From Kangiella geojedonensis (GTDB lineage: Bacteria > Pseudomonadota > Gammaproteobacteria > Enterobacterales > Kangiellaceae): DNA of 64,000 nt. Shown piece by piece: positions 43,345 through 53,100 of the stretch. The notes below the pieces were generated by a model. It did no database searches, was not told the origin of the DNA, and saw nothing but the letters and a program-made list of their open reading frames with translations. The stretch covers positions 62,001 through 126,000 of the forward strand of contig NZ_CP010975.1 in the NCBI RefSeq assembly GCF_000981765.1, given 5' to 3'. The position numbers were made by a program, and so were the translations under genes. Each line of letters begins with the position of its first letter. Position 1 is the stretch's first letter.

Positions 43345-43414
43345 ATGCCTGTCTGTTTTCCAGAATTATTCAGAATAGTCTGAAATGTCGAGTTAGATAA
43401 AACCTATCGATATA

Positions 43415-43441
43415 AAAAAGCCAGCGAAAGCTGGCTTTTTG
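43415..43441. terminator. Bidirectional terminator
   Basis: AAAAAAGCCAGC-GAAA-GCTGGCTTTTT, a perfect stem with A/T tracts on both sides. It serves the leftward TPR gene. Confidence 0.88.
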
Positions 43442-43455
43442 TTTGGGAGTACTCG

Positions 43456-44313
43456 CTAGGTCTGAGGTTTGAGAGCCTCAAACTCTTCAAGTTCATGAAG
43501 ATCTTCAAATGCTGGCTCTCTGTCTAGTTCATCGGCCAGTTTAGGTGCTTTTTCAATAGCTATTTTAATATCGTTAATCGCTTCTTGCGTAGCGCCGTTA
43601 GCGGCGTTGGCGCAAGCGCGTTGCCAATAAGCAAGACCATAATCTTGATCTTGATCGATAGCGCGATTTGCGAGACTAAAGGCCCACTCATAGTCGCCTA
43701 GCTCGTAAGCGGCGTCTGCTTTATATATCAAAGCTTCGATATCTTCGGGGTTAATCGCTAAGATTTCATCAAACAGTTTTATCTTTTGGTGCATATTGGT
43801 CTCAAGGCCAGCACGCATCCAAATCGAGTGTATTTCGTTGGACTTGGAAATATCTTCTTGCGCATCAATGATTTCTTGTGAGCGCTTACGAAGCTTACCT
43901 TCGAGCTCATGGAGTCGGTCTTCATACTCGCTGGTCAGTTCGTTGATTTTTGTTTCAACCACCTCATTAAGCTTGCTGCGAACATCACGCATCGAGCGCC
44001 AGCCCATCAATACTAAGATAGAGGCCGCGGTTGTGATAATAATGAACATGTTGTTCAAGGTATCGGAGGTATAGCGAATGATTCGATCGGAAGCATCGAG
44101 TTTGGCGTGCGCCACCTTTTCTTCCATATCAGCTCGCAGGCTCTGTTGATCTTGGCGCACAGATTTGAGTTCATCAAGTATATAGCGCTCAATTAAAGGC
44201 TGATAGTTACTGGTTTTTTCTGGCTTTTGTTCTTGTTGCTCAGCTGCAAATGCGGCCAAACTAAAAAAGCTTAAGGAAACCCATAAAATAATACGTGCAA
44301 GTTGTTGTGCCAT
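43456..44313 (-). CDS. Membrane TPR-repeat protein
   Basis: This 285-residue protein has a signal peptide (MAQQLARIILWVSLSFFSLAAFA) and a periplasmic helical stretch to about residue 88. One membrane segment (NMFIIITTAASILVLMGW) is followed by a coiled coil (about 110-155), then TPR units (about 165-265, for example DIEALIYKADAAYELGDYEWAFSLANRAIDQDQDYGLAYWQRACANAANG). The TPR part would be cytoplasmic, giving a bridge across the membrane. Its partner is unknown. It lies 5 bp downstream of engB on the same strand and may be cotranscribed. Confidence 0.8.
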   Translation of the reverse strand: MAQQLARIILWVSLSFFSLAAFAAEQQEQKPEKTSNYQPLIERYILDELKSVRQDQQSLRADMEEKVAHAKLDASDRIIRYTSDTLNNMFIIITTAASILVLMGWRSMRDVRSKLNEVVETKINELTSEYEDRLHELEGKLRKRSQEIIDAQEDISKSNEIHSIWMRAGLETNMHQKIKLFDEILAINPEDIEALIYKADAAYELGDYEWAFSLANRAIDQDQDYGLAYWQRACANAANGATQEAINDIKIAIEKAPKLADELDREPAFEDLHELEEFEALKPQT

Positions 44314-44318
44314 AAAAC

Positions 44319-44936
44319 CTATTCCTCTTGTTCGGAAGCGCTCTCTGGACTAGCGTACCATGCATCTAATTTGGCTAAAAGTTGGTCTAACCCATGTTTT
44401 TTGGTCGAAGAGAAAGCTTGTACGCTTGCTTCAGGATGAAGTTCACTGACTTGCTTTTTGCACTGCAACAAGGCTTTGGATTTCGCGCCCTGTTTCAGTT
44501 TATCAGACTTACTTAATAAGCAGTGTACAGGCAACCCAACTTCATGAGCCCAAACCAACATTTGCTGATCGGTGTCTTTGAGGAAATGACGAATATCCAT
44601 CAAAAGCACCAAACCGCGTAAGCACTGGCGCTCTTGCAGATAGCGAGAGAGTTCTTCTTGCCATAACAATTTAGTCGCTTCGGGAACCTTTGCGTAGCCG
44701 TAACCGGGTAAATCGATTAAGCGCGCGCCTTCGTCGAGGGTGAAAACATTAATAAGCTGTGTCCGTCCGGGAGTTTTACTGGTACGGGCTAAGCTTTTTT
44801 GTTGTGTCAGGGCATTCAAAGCACTGGATTTCCCAGCATTGGAGCGTCCTGCAAAGGCAACTTCTATGCCCTCATCGGCTGGGAGTTGGCTGATTTTAGC
44901 CGCGCCCAGTAAGTATTTAGCTTTCTGATAATGCAT
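44319..44936 (-). CDS. yihA: Ribosome biogenesis GTPase EngB (YihA/YsxC)
   Basis: EngB is an essential GTPase for 50S subunit assembly. The ATG at 44936 ([19 protein letters not shown]) gives 205 residues, the family length; the longer frame to 44996 adds an unconserved extension. G motifs: G1 [13 protein letters not shown]2 [10 protein letters not shown]3 [12 protein letters not shown]4 LLSKSDKL, and G5 [10 protein letters not shown]. It is divergent from cytochrome c4. The polA-engB-cytochrome c4 neighbourhood is conserved in gammaproteobacteria. Confidence 0.95.
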   Translation of the reverse strand: MHYQKAKYLLGAAKISQLPADEGIEVAFAGRSNAGKSSALNALTQQKSLARTSKTPGRTQLINVFTLDEGARLIDLPGYGYAKVPEATKLLWQEELSRYLQERQCLRGLVLLMDIRHFLKDTDQQMLVWAHEVGLPVHCLLSKSDKLKQGAKSKALLQCKKQVSELHPEASVQAFSSTKKHGLDQLLAKLDAWYASPESASEQEE

Positions 44937-45068
44937 AAATATAGTTTTTTTGCCTTTGGATATTGGCATTTTAACGGTTACTTCCCTATAATTCACCGAG
45001 CTTTTCGATTTTATTTTGTTGGCGGCGAGAGTGTCGACAACAGTTTTTATATTTTAGTAGGTAACCTG

Positions 45069-45692
45069 ATGAAAAAGTTAGCTATTTTTGCTTTTGTTTT
45101 TGTAGCGTGGAGTGCACCAACTACGGCCCTTGAGGGTGATGTAGCTAAAGGTGCAGAATTGGCTTCTACTTGTGCCGCTTGTCATGGCAAGGACGGTAAC
45201 AGTGGTAATCCAATGTGGCCTAAGTTAGCAGGTCAGAATGAAGAATACCTTGAGAAGCAGATTAAAGACTTCCAAGCTGGTACTGAAGATCCAAGCCAAG
45301 GCCGTTATGACGCTTCTATGGCGCCGATGGTTAAAAACTTGAGCGAGCAAGACATTGCTGATTTGTCAGCATATTTTGCTTCACAAGAAACGCAAATGGG
45401 TGCGGTTGAAAAAGAATTCTTGGACTTAGGTAAGAAAATTTACTTCCAAGGTGATGCTGAGCGTAAAGTTCCAGCGTGTAGCGCCTGCCACGGTGCAACG
45501 GGTCAAGGCTTGAACTTAGCGGGTTACCCTGCGGTTTCTGGTCAACATCCTGAGTATGCGATTAAGCAGCTAAAAGCATTCTCGCATGGTGACCGTGCTA
45601 ATGATTCGAACGCTATTATGCGTGATATCGCGATTCGCATGTCAGATCAGCAAATCGAAGCGGTTGCTCACTTCATGCTAGGTTTACACTAA
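45069..45692 (+). CDS. Dihaem cytochrome c4
   Basis: The ATG at 45069 gives 207 residues with signal peptide MKKLAIFAFVFVAWSAPTTA. Two CxxCH haem sites are present: CAACHGKDGNSGNPMWPKLAGQ and CSACHGATGQGLNLAGYPAVSGQH. Distal Met ligands are likely in DASMAPMVKNL and NAIMRDIAIRM. The two-fold repeat is typical of c4, a periplasmic electron carrier to cbb3-type oxidase. The upstream frame to 44931 is not needed. It is followed by a terminator, then the DsbA-like gene. Confidence 0.94.
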   Translation: MKKLAIFAFVFVAWSAPTTALEGDVAKGAELASTCAACHGKDGNSGNPMWPKLAGQNEEYLEKQIKDFQAGTEDPSQGRYDASMAPMVKNLSEQDIADLSAYFASQETQMGAVEKEFLDLGKKIYFQGDAERKVPACSACHGATGQGLNLAGYPAVSGQHPEYAIKQLKAFSHGDRANDSNAIMRDIAIRMSDQQIEAVAHFMLGLH

Positions 45693-45722
45693 TTGACTTG
45701 CATTTAGCGTAAGATTCAAGGT

Positions 45723-45750
45723 AAAAAGGCGACTTCTAGTCGCCTTTTTT
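45723..45750 (+). terminator. Rho-independent terminator of cytochrome c4
   Basis: AAAAAGGCGAC-TTCTA-GTCGCCTTTTT. Confidence 0.9.
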
Positions 45751-45815
45751 ATTGGCTGTGTGCTGGTAAAAGAATGGTCAGAAACAAAGATTGGTTTAGT
45801 AAGCAGGGTAATGGG

Positions 45816-46409
45816 ATGCGTAAATTAATAACAGTGTTAGCGCTACTGATGATTCAGATAATGATGGTTCAAGTTGCATCGGCTGAGTTTAAAGAGGGTG
45901 AGGACTATTGGCAGATAGCTCAAGTGGAAGGGATTTCTGCCGCGACAGGAGATAATTTATTTTTTACGTGGCTGGGCTGTGACTCATGCCGCAAGATTGA
46001 AGCAGAGTTATCATCAGAGCTTGAGGGCTTTGAAATGGTGCCACTGATTGCTCGCCAAGAGTGGCGCCCGGCGGCTAAAGTGTTCTATGTGATGGAAATG
46101 CTGGAAGGTGAGCCAGACGCCTGGTTAAGATTAAATCAACAAATTGATGCTGGCGAACTCGATCCTAAGGATCAAAACGCATTATTCGAAGCAATCTTCG
46201 AGCTTGGGTATGACAAAGAAGCGGTTGCGGAATTGCTGGAAGATCGTCGCTTGTACGATAGAATCAATCAAGCAGAAGCACTGGCAGAAAACTATGCCAT
46301 CCAATATGCGCCAACGGTGGTAGTGAAAGGCCAGTTTGCCACCGATGCGCGCAGTACCATGACGGTAAAGAAATTTCGAGACGTTCTAAATTATCTCAAA
46401 ACGCTCTAA
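45816..46409 (+). CDS. Divergent DsbA-like thiol:disulfide protein
   Basis: From the ATG at 45816, the 197-residue protein has signal peptide MRKLITVLALLMIQIMMVQVASA; a start at 45774 would add 14 residues. FKEGEDYWQI matches the DsbA mature start. The active site is WLGCDSCRKIE (CDSC, not the usual CPHC), and the cis-Pro loop is YAPTVVVKGQF. It lies where dsbA follows cytochrome c4 in pseudomonads, so it is probably the orthologue, but the changed CxxC dipeptide should alter redox potential. The helical insert (about 80-150) is intact in length. Confidence 0.75.
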   Translation: MRKLITVLALLMIQIMMVQVASAEFKEGEDYWQIAQVEGISAATGDNLFFTWLGCDSCRKIEAELSSELEGFEMVPLIARQEWRPAAKVFYVMEMLEGEPDAWLRLNQQIDAGELDPKDQNALFEAIFELGYDKEAVAELLEDRRLYDRINQAEALAENYAIQYAPTVVVKGQFATDARSTMTVKKFRDVLNYLKTL

Positions 46410-46429
46410 GAGCCCGTGCTGATTATTCG

Positions 46430-47152
46430 CTAATCAGCACTCAACGTTTTCTCGTTACTGTGATGGCTGGCGTTATACAACGCAGCCAGCGTTGCAGATC
46501 GAAATTCACGACGATACAAAACGCCTACGACCAGAGTGGAAGCAATCATGAAAACCACAGGGTTGAAGAACCAGCCAAGCGTGGCTAAGGCAAAAGTGTA
46601 AGCGCGTAAGCCATAGTTAAACGAATTCGAAGCTCTGCTCAATAACCAGTTGGTGTGTCGAATAAAGATATCCCTGTCTTTTGCTGGATCTTCTGAGTCA
46701 GGGGCTGAGCCGAAAAGGACAATGGCAAAGTTATACTGACGCATAGACCAAGTGAACTTAAAGAAGGCGTAAGCAAAGGTCACGACTAAAATAAGGATCT
46801 TCAGTTCCCAGGTGGCTCTGGAGTCAATTTCAATCCAAGGTAAGGCTTGGAGGAGCACAATAGCTTTTTCCGTCGAACCCAAAACCGTCAATAAACCAGC
46901 AATGATAAAAATTGTGGTGGAAGCAAAGAAGGTGACGTTACGTTGTAAAATTCCTAAGCCACTGATATCAGCCATGCGCATTTCTCGCTGGATCATTCTT
47001 TCTAACCATTCGACACGATTAGCTTCAAGCTGGTTAGCGATAGTAGAACTGTTACGCTGCTTGATGCGAGCAAAGTAGGTATAGCCGATCCAACACAGCA
47101 AAAACCATGTTAGGGCGATCCAGTCTAAAAGTGGCATGAATGAAAAAGTCAT
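46430..47152 (-). CDS. DUF599 family membrane protein
   Basis: This 240-residue inner-membrane protein has four hydrophobic segments. DWIALTWFLLCWIGYTYFA and the cytoplasmic EANRVEWLERMIQREMRMADISGLGILQRNVTFFASTTIFIIAGLLTVLGS are the DUF599 hallmarks; SFNYGLRAYTFALATLGWFFNP is the C-terminal block. Function is unknown. It is convergent with the DsbA-like gene (20-bp gap) and divergent from the YyaL-type gene. Confidence 0.88.
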   Translation of the reverse strand: MTFSFMPLLDWIALTWFLLCWIGYTYFARIKQRNSSTIANQLEANRVEWLERMIQREMRMADISGLGILQRNVTFFASTTIFIIAGLLTVLGSTEKAIVLLQALPWIEIDSRATWELKILILVVTFAYAFFKFTWSMRQYNFAIVLFGSAPDSEDPAKDRDIFIRHTNWLLSRASNSFNYGLRAYTFALATLGWFFNPVVFMIASTLVVGVLYRREFRSATLAALYNASHHSNEKTLSAD

Positions 47153-47258
47153 AGGCTACAATTTTCGTTGGTTACGGTTGCATTCATTAGGCTAAAAGTG
47201 CCATGCTTTATACATTTATACAAGCGAATATTAATCATCATATTGATAAAGGAAAGTC

Positions 47259-49340
47259 ATGCGAAATACTTTGGATCAGGCTAACAGCCCGTATCTACTA
47301 CAGCACAAAGATAACCCGGTTTATTGGCAGCAATGGAGTGATGAGATTATTACTTTAGCCAAAGAAATGGATAAACCTATTTTATTATCGGTGGGCTACT
47401 CCTCTTGTCACTGGTGTCATGTGATGGCGCATGAGTCGTTCGAGGACCAATCTGTGGCTGATGTCATGAACGAACACTTTATTAATATTAAATTGGATCG
47501 TGAAGAACGGCCTGACTTGGATAAGACATATCAGTTGGCACATCAGTTGCTTAATCGCCAAGCGGGTGGTTGGCCCTTAACCACGATTTTAGATCCACAC
47601 ACACTGGTTCCGTTTTTTAGTGGCACCTATTTTCCTAAAGAACCTCGCCATGGACTGCCAGCGTTCACTGAGCTATTGCAAAAGATCAGTGAGGTCTATC
47701 GTGATAAAAAGGGGGATATTGCAGAGCAAAACCAGCGCCTAACACAGGCGTTGAGAGTTGTTGCAGGTGGCGAGACTGGCGGAAAGTCAGATAGCTCCAG
47801 CAGTACCAAATCGTTAGCTGAAGCTCTGTGTTCGAGTATTATTGAACGTCATGACTTTCGATACGGTGGAATGGAAGGAGCGCCCAAGTTCCCACAACCC
47901 GCTATCTGGTATTCTGCACTTCACCTATTAGAGTCTAAGGATTTAGAAGCTAGAAATGTCGAAGCATTGAGTCAGGCGGTAATAGGCTCGTTACAGGGTT
48001 TTAGTCGATACGGGTTGTTCGACCATCTTGCGGGTGGTTTCTTCAGGTATTGTGTCGATGAACGTTGGGATATACCTCACTTTGAGAAAATGTTGTATGA
48101 CAATGGTCAGCTATTAAGCCTAATGTCAGAAGCGGGACACTATTTTGCTGATGGCGAATTAATGCAGTCAGTGGACTTAACCATCCGCTGGCTTGAGGAG
48201 CAAATGCTGGCGCCTGAAGGAGGCTTTTACTCTGCGTTAGACGCTGATAGTTTGGATGAACAGGGGGTAAGCCGAGAAGGTGCCTATTACTGCTGGAGTC
48301 CGCAACAGTTAGATTTCCTCAGCGATGAAGAGCAACAGTTTGCTAAAGCTTATTACGGGTTGAATGATACTGCTAACTTCGAGGGACAATGGCATCTGGT
48401 TACGCGCAAGGCATGGCGTGATGTGGCAGAAGAGACTCAAGTCCACCAGAAACAAGCGCCTATTTTGATGGAGTCTGCACGCCAGCAGATGAAGTTAGTT
48501 CGCGACACACGGCCATTGCCTTTTCGCGACGACAAGTTGCTCACCAGCTGGAATGCATTAACTTTACAGGGATTGTTACAAGCTAAAAAAGCGGGAAGCA
48601 AAGCTGTGTCTGACGGTTTAATCAATGGCTGTCGGCAGTACTTACGGGAGAAAGTGTGGCTGAATAAACAACTTTGGGCTTGCTTTAAAGACGGTAAGGC
48701 CTACCAGCAAGGATTTTTAGATGACTATGGTTATTTGGCCAAAGCGCTACTTTTGTCATTAGCCGATACTTTTTCACAGCAAAACTGGAGCTGGCTCAAG
48801 CAATTGTGTGACATTTTATGGCAAGAGTTCGCTGACCAAGAGCGCGGAGGTTTTTACTTTACTTCTGATCATCAGGAAACGGTAATTACGAGACATAAGA
48901 GCTGGAGTGATGATGCTATGCCAAACAGCGCGGCTCAAGCGCTAGAAGCGGTGTGGGTCGTTGCTGAAATGACCGGCGATACGGAGCGGCAGATCTTTAT
49001 CGAAAAGAGTCTGTTGCAAGCAGGTTCAGAAGCAGAGCAAGCACCATTACAATACCCTTCGGTGATACGTTTATTGGAAGTATGGCAGCAAGGACTGGAG
49101 TTATGGGTGTTGCGCGGTGAAGGTTTCGAGTTGCCGCCTTTGCAAGAATACTTAGCAACCGGTTTGAATCCGGGACGGTGGGTGTTCGCATTGGAGAAAG
49201 GTATTAATGACCCAGTCTTAGAAGAAAAATTCCCAGCAACAGAGCAGCTGTCCGCTTACTGTTGCCGAGAGCATCAATGTTTTCCTGTGATTGATGATTT
49301 TGAAGCGCTAAAAGAATTTGCGAATCGAAACGTTAATTAA
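47259..49340 (+). CDS. Thioredoxin-domain protein, YyaL/DUF255 (spermatogenesis-associated 20 type)
   Basis: This 693-residue protein has an N-terminal thioredoxin-like DUF255 domain (residues about 1-165): NSPYLLQHKDNPVYWQQW, SVGYSSCHWCHVMAHESFED with a CHWC pair, INIKLDREERPDLDKTY and FFSGTYFPKEPRHG. An (alpha/alpha)6-barrel part resembling N-acylglucosamine epimerase or glycosidases follows (YDNGQLLSLMSEAGHYF, FYSALDADSLDEQGVSREGAYYCW, DDKLLTSWNALTLQGLL). No signal peptide. The biochemical role is unknown. Its 3' end overlaps the convergent elbB stop by 4 bp. Confidence 0.9.
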   Translation: MRNTLDQANSPYLLQHKDNPVYWQQWSDEIITLAKEMDKPILLSVGYSSCHWCHVMAHESFEDQSVADVMNEHFINIKLDREERPDLDKTYQLAHQLLNRQAGGWPLTTILDPHTLVPFFSGTYFPKEPRHGLPAFTELLQKISEVYRDKKGDIAEQNQRLTQALRVVAGGETGGKSDSSSSTKSLAEALCSSIIERHDFRYGGMEGAPKFPQPAIWYSALHLLESKDLEARNVEALSQAVIGSLQGFSRYGLFDHLAGGFFRYCVDERWDIPHFEKMLYDNGQLLSLMSEAGHYFADGELMQSVDLTIRWLEEQMLAPEGGFYSALDADSLDEQGVSREGAYYCWSPQQLDFLSDEEQQFAKAYYGLNDTANFEGQWHLVTRKAWRDVAEETQVHQKQAPILMESARQQMKLVRDTRPLPFRDDKLLTSWNALTLQGLLQAKKAGSKAVSDGLINGCRQYLREKVWLNKQLWACFKDGKAYQQGFLDDYGYLAKALLLSLADTFSQQNWSWLKQLCDILWQEFADQERGGFYFTSDHQETVITRHKSWSDDAMPNSAAQALEAVWVVAEMTGDTERQIFIEKSLLQAGSEAEQAPLQYPSVIRLLEVWQQGLELWVLRGEGFELPPLQEYLATGLNPGRWVFALEKGINDPVLEEKFPATEQLSAYCCREHQCFPVIDDFEALKEFANRNVN

Positions 49341-49993
49341 CCGAGCATATCAGCAATCTTGTCGACCAACTTATCAATGCCTTTGGCAGCTTCAGAAACG
49401 CTAGAGGCCAGCATATAAGCCGGAGTGGTGACTAAGTTATTGCCTGCATCAACAACGATGTTGTCGACAGGACATGCTTGATGAACGCCGCCCATGGCCT
49501 CAATAGCATCAGCGGTATCCTGGTCTGTACCGATCGTTAGCTTAATGCCTTCACCATAAATATGGGGCAACATCGCTGGCGCGATACACATAAATCCGAC
49601 CGGCTTTTTATCTTTAGCGAAGCCTTTGATGAAGTTAACTAGATCGGGGTTGACGCTACAGTCACTGCCTTTAACGGCAAAGTCAGAAAGATTTTTAGCG
49701 GCACCAAAGCCACCGGGTAAGATAGCGGCGTCAAAGTCATCAGCTTTGGCTTCGGCCAAGTCTTTTACATTACCACGAGCGATGCGGGCTGACTCTACTA
49801 AGACATTGCGACTTTCTCCTTCGGCAACATCACCTGTTAAATGATTGATGACGTGCATTTGCTCAATGTTAGGCGCGAAACATTGGTAGTCAAAACCATG
49901 TCGCTCTAGAGCCAGTAATGTGAGAACACTTTCATGAATCTCGGCTCCATCAAACACGCCTGAACCGGATAAAACCACTGCAATTTTCGTCAT
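49337..49993 (-). CDS. elbB: Glyoxalase ElbB (DJ-1/PfpI family)
   Basis: This 218-residue protein starts at MTKIAVVLSGSGVFDGAEIHESVLTLLAL; GGAG lies 6 bp before this ATG, supporting it over an ATG 12 bp upstream. The nucleophilic cysteine is in GFMCIAPAMLPHI. FDAAILPGGFGAAKNLSDFA and TTPAYMLASSVSEAAKGID are ElbB-specific. E. coli ElbB is a glyoxalase that has been linked to isoprenoid production; the physiological substrate is not certain. Confidence 0.92.
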   Translation of the reverse strand: MTKIAVVLSGSGVFDGAEIHESVLTLLALERHGFDYQCFAPNIEQMHVINHLTGDVAEGESRNVLVESARIARGNVKDLAEAKADDFDAAILPGGFGAAKNLSDFAVKGSDCSVNPDLVNFIKGFAKDKKPVGFMCIAPAMLPHIYGEGIKLTIGTDQDTADAIEAMGGVHQACPVDNIVVDAGNNLVTTPAYMLASSVSEAAKGIDKLVDKIADMLG

Positions 49994-50136
49994 GGGGATC
50001 TCCATGTCTTGAATGTTATCTTTGATGATAATATAGATAAGCCGATAAATTAAGTTACAGAGTTTTGATTTTTAAAGTAATTTAGTTGAAACTAAAGGCT
50101 TAAGTAAAAGGTAGCACTTACCTACAAAGGATCTTG

Positions 50137-53100
50137 ATGCCAAAGAATGCTTTCATCCTACTGTCTTTGCTCCTCTGGGGATGGTTGTTTACGAGTACTG
50201 TCTATTCGCCAGCGCGGGCGCAATATGCTGCGGCTGCTTTGCTTGAAGGTGAATTATCACAAAGCACCGTGACTTCGATTGTCGAAGATCGACACGGCTT
50301 TCTTTGGATAGGTACTGAGGATGGCTTAAATCGTTTTGATGGCTATAGCGTTAAGATTTATAACAAGCAAAACAGCGAGTTACCCAGTACACGAATTAAA
50401 GACTTGGTCATTGATAGTGAGGGTGAACTATGGATTGCGACCCAAAATGGTCTGGCTCTTTTTCAGCAAAGCACTGGGAAAATCATCAATTTTTATCATA
50501 ACGCTCAAGAACCATTTTCAATTGCAGACAACTTTGTCTCCAGCTTGGCTGTCGATGATAAAGGGGGGGTTTGGGTTGGAACCTATGGCGGCCCGTCTTA
50601 TTACGACCCAGCGATAAACGGTTTTCGTACGCTTCCCATTATGAAAAGCCGACGCGTGCCAGCGGCTTTGTCTGAGGTAAAAGATATCATCGTCGACAGT
50701 CAGCAACGAGTATGGCTAGTGACCACACGGGGTGATTTGGCGCGTTTCATGCCCGCGGTGAATCAATTTATCGTGATTGATAATCCAGCCATGCAAAGCT
50801 TGGGCTTGCTAGAAGCGATGGCTGAAACGCCTGAGGGCCGCTTGTGGCTACTATCACCTCAAGCAGGTTTGGTTGAGTTTGATCCTGTGGAGCAAAGCTT
50901 TAAACAGTTACGGATAGAAGATATTGGGCTTGAAGATAACGAACTTAAGCTGAATAGTTTGTATTTTGATAAAGAGCAACGATTGTGGGTGGGAACTCAG
51001 AAAAAAGGTCTCTACACCATTAAGAATAAGCGAGTTGTTGATCATCATACTTATGGTAAGCCGGGTGCTGTTGGCAGTAATCGGATTAATGTTTTATACC
51101 AAGATAGTAGCGATATTCTTTGGATTGGCTCTTCCTCCTACCTCAATAAAATCAATCCTAATGCGATCAATTTTATTCATATCGATCATTCTCAAAGCAA
51201 GCATGGATCGCTTAAAAGTGATGTAACTTATTCTTTGCTAGCGACCAGCTATGATCACTTATTAGTCGGAAGTGATGTTAGTGGTCTGACAGTGCTCAAA
51301 CGGACTTATGATGGTGCTGAACCCGTGGAAGTCACATTGCCACCAGAACTGGAAGGTAAGAGCATCAATAAATTAATAGAGATTGGTGCTGGGCGGCACT
51401 GGTTGATTTCTGAACAGTCAATATGGAAGTTTGATGAATTAAAGTTGTCGTTTGAGTTAGTGTATCAGGCCAGCAGTCCGCGAGATTACTTTTTGACCGC
51501 GCACTATGACCAGCAATTCTTATGGTTAGGGACGGCTAAAGGCGTGTGGCGCTTGGGTGCTGATCATTCTTTAAAGAAATACCGCTTAGTTGATATCAAT
51601 TACCACAGAAATAACCGCATCAATGTTCTTATGCCGGATAAGTCAGGTGACTATCTGTGGGTTGGCTCTGATAGTGGCGTTTACCGATTTAGTAAACAGG
51701 ATGAAAGCTTCATCTCGTTAGATAACCTGTTTACTGATTTGCCACCGCAAGCAAAAGAAGTGGTGTTAAGTCTAGCGCTTGATCAAGATTCACGGTTATG
51801 GGTCGGTACTTTTGGCAACGGCTTGGTGGTTGTGGACCTAGTGAGTCAGCAATACACGGTGTTGAATAATGCGGTTAGCAGTTTGCACGAAACCATTTAC
51901 TCATTACTTCAAGACGAGTCCGGAACCATTTGGGCGGGAACTGGTGGTGGCTTGTATCGAATTGATACCTCTGATTACAGTATGTCCCAATTCTCGATGA
52001 CCGAAGACCAGCCTATCATAGAGTTTAATACTGGAGCGACGACTCGCGATCGGGTGGGAAACCTATACTTTGGTGGTATGAATGGGGTCATTTCCTTTAA
52101 CCCATCAGCTTATACCGAAGACGACACACCTCCTAAACCAGTGATTACGGATATTCTAGTCAATAATCACTCGATTATTGTGGGCGAAGCACATCGTCAG
52201 CGATTAACCAAGCCAGCGAATATTGCTGAGCAGGTTAAAATTTACCCTGAAGATACTGCCGTTAGTTTTGATTTTTCGGGGTTTAATTACACGGATCCTT
52301 GGAGTAATCGCTTTCGTTACATGTTGGAAGGTTATGATTCTGACTGGATAGAGACAGACGCTAAAAGCCGTCGCGTTACTTACACGAATTTAAAGCCGGG
52401 AACTTATCACTTCAAAGTCAATGCTGCGAATAAAGATGGGTTCTGGAGCGAACAGCCAGCAGAAATTGAGGTGAAGGTTCAAACCTTATCCTGGTTATCC
52501 CCGCTGGCGTATACCGTTTATGGATTTATACTCGGTTTGGTGATTCTTGCCTTTTCTTATTTGATTTGGTCAAGGATGCGTGAGCGTCAATCAGCAGCCC
52601 AGCAGCTGGCGGAAAGTGAAGAGCGTCTTAAGTTATCACTGTGGGGAAGTGGCGATGAGCTTTGGGATTGGCAGGTTAATACTGGGGCTTTGCACCTGTC
52701 GAACGAATGGCCTTATGACTTCCCACGCGACGGTATCCGTAGTGGTTATTCAATGGCTAACTCGAATATCCACCCCAATGACTTACCTTACGTCAAACAA
52801 GCACTTAACGCTCATTTAGCCGGAAAATCGTTACACTTTGAGAGCACTTATCGTATCAGCAATGAACGAGGCGGTTGGATTTGGGTGCTGGATCGCGGCA
52901 AAGTGGTGGCTAGGGATGAGCATAAAAAGCCGCTGAGAATGGCGGGCACCTTGAAGAATATTAGCGACTTAAAAGACACCGAGCAGCAATTGAGCATGGT
53001 GGTGAAGTCCTTCGATAATATCTCAGACGGGGTCTGGATTTTGGATGAAGATTATAACTATATTGCAGTGAATAAGGCTTACACTAAAATTACCGGCTTT

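Noticed and set aside
44936-45068. Long N-terminal extensions of engB (to 44996) and cytochrome c4 (from 44931)
   Set aside because: They overlap each other on opposite strands and add no conserved sequence; the internal ATGs give family-length proteins and a proper signal peptide.
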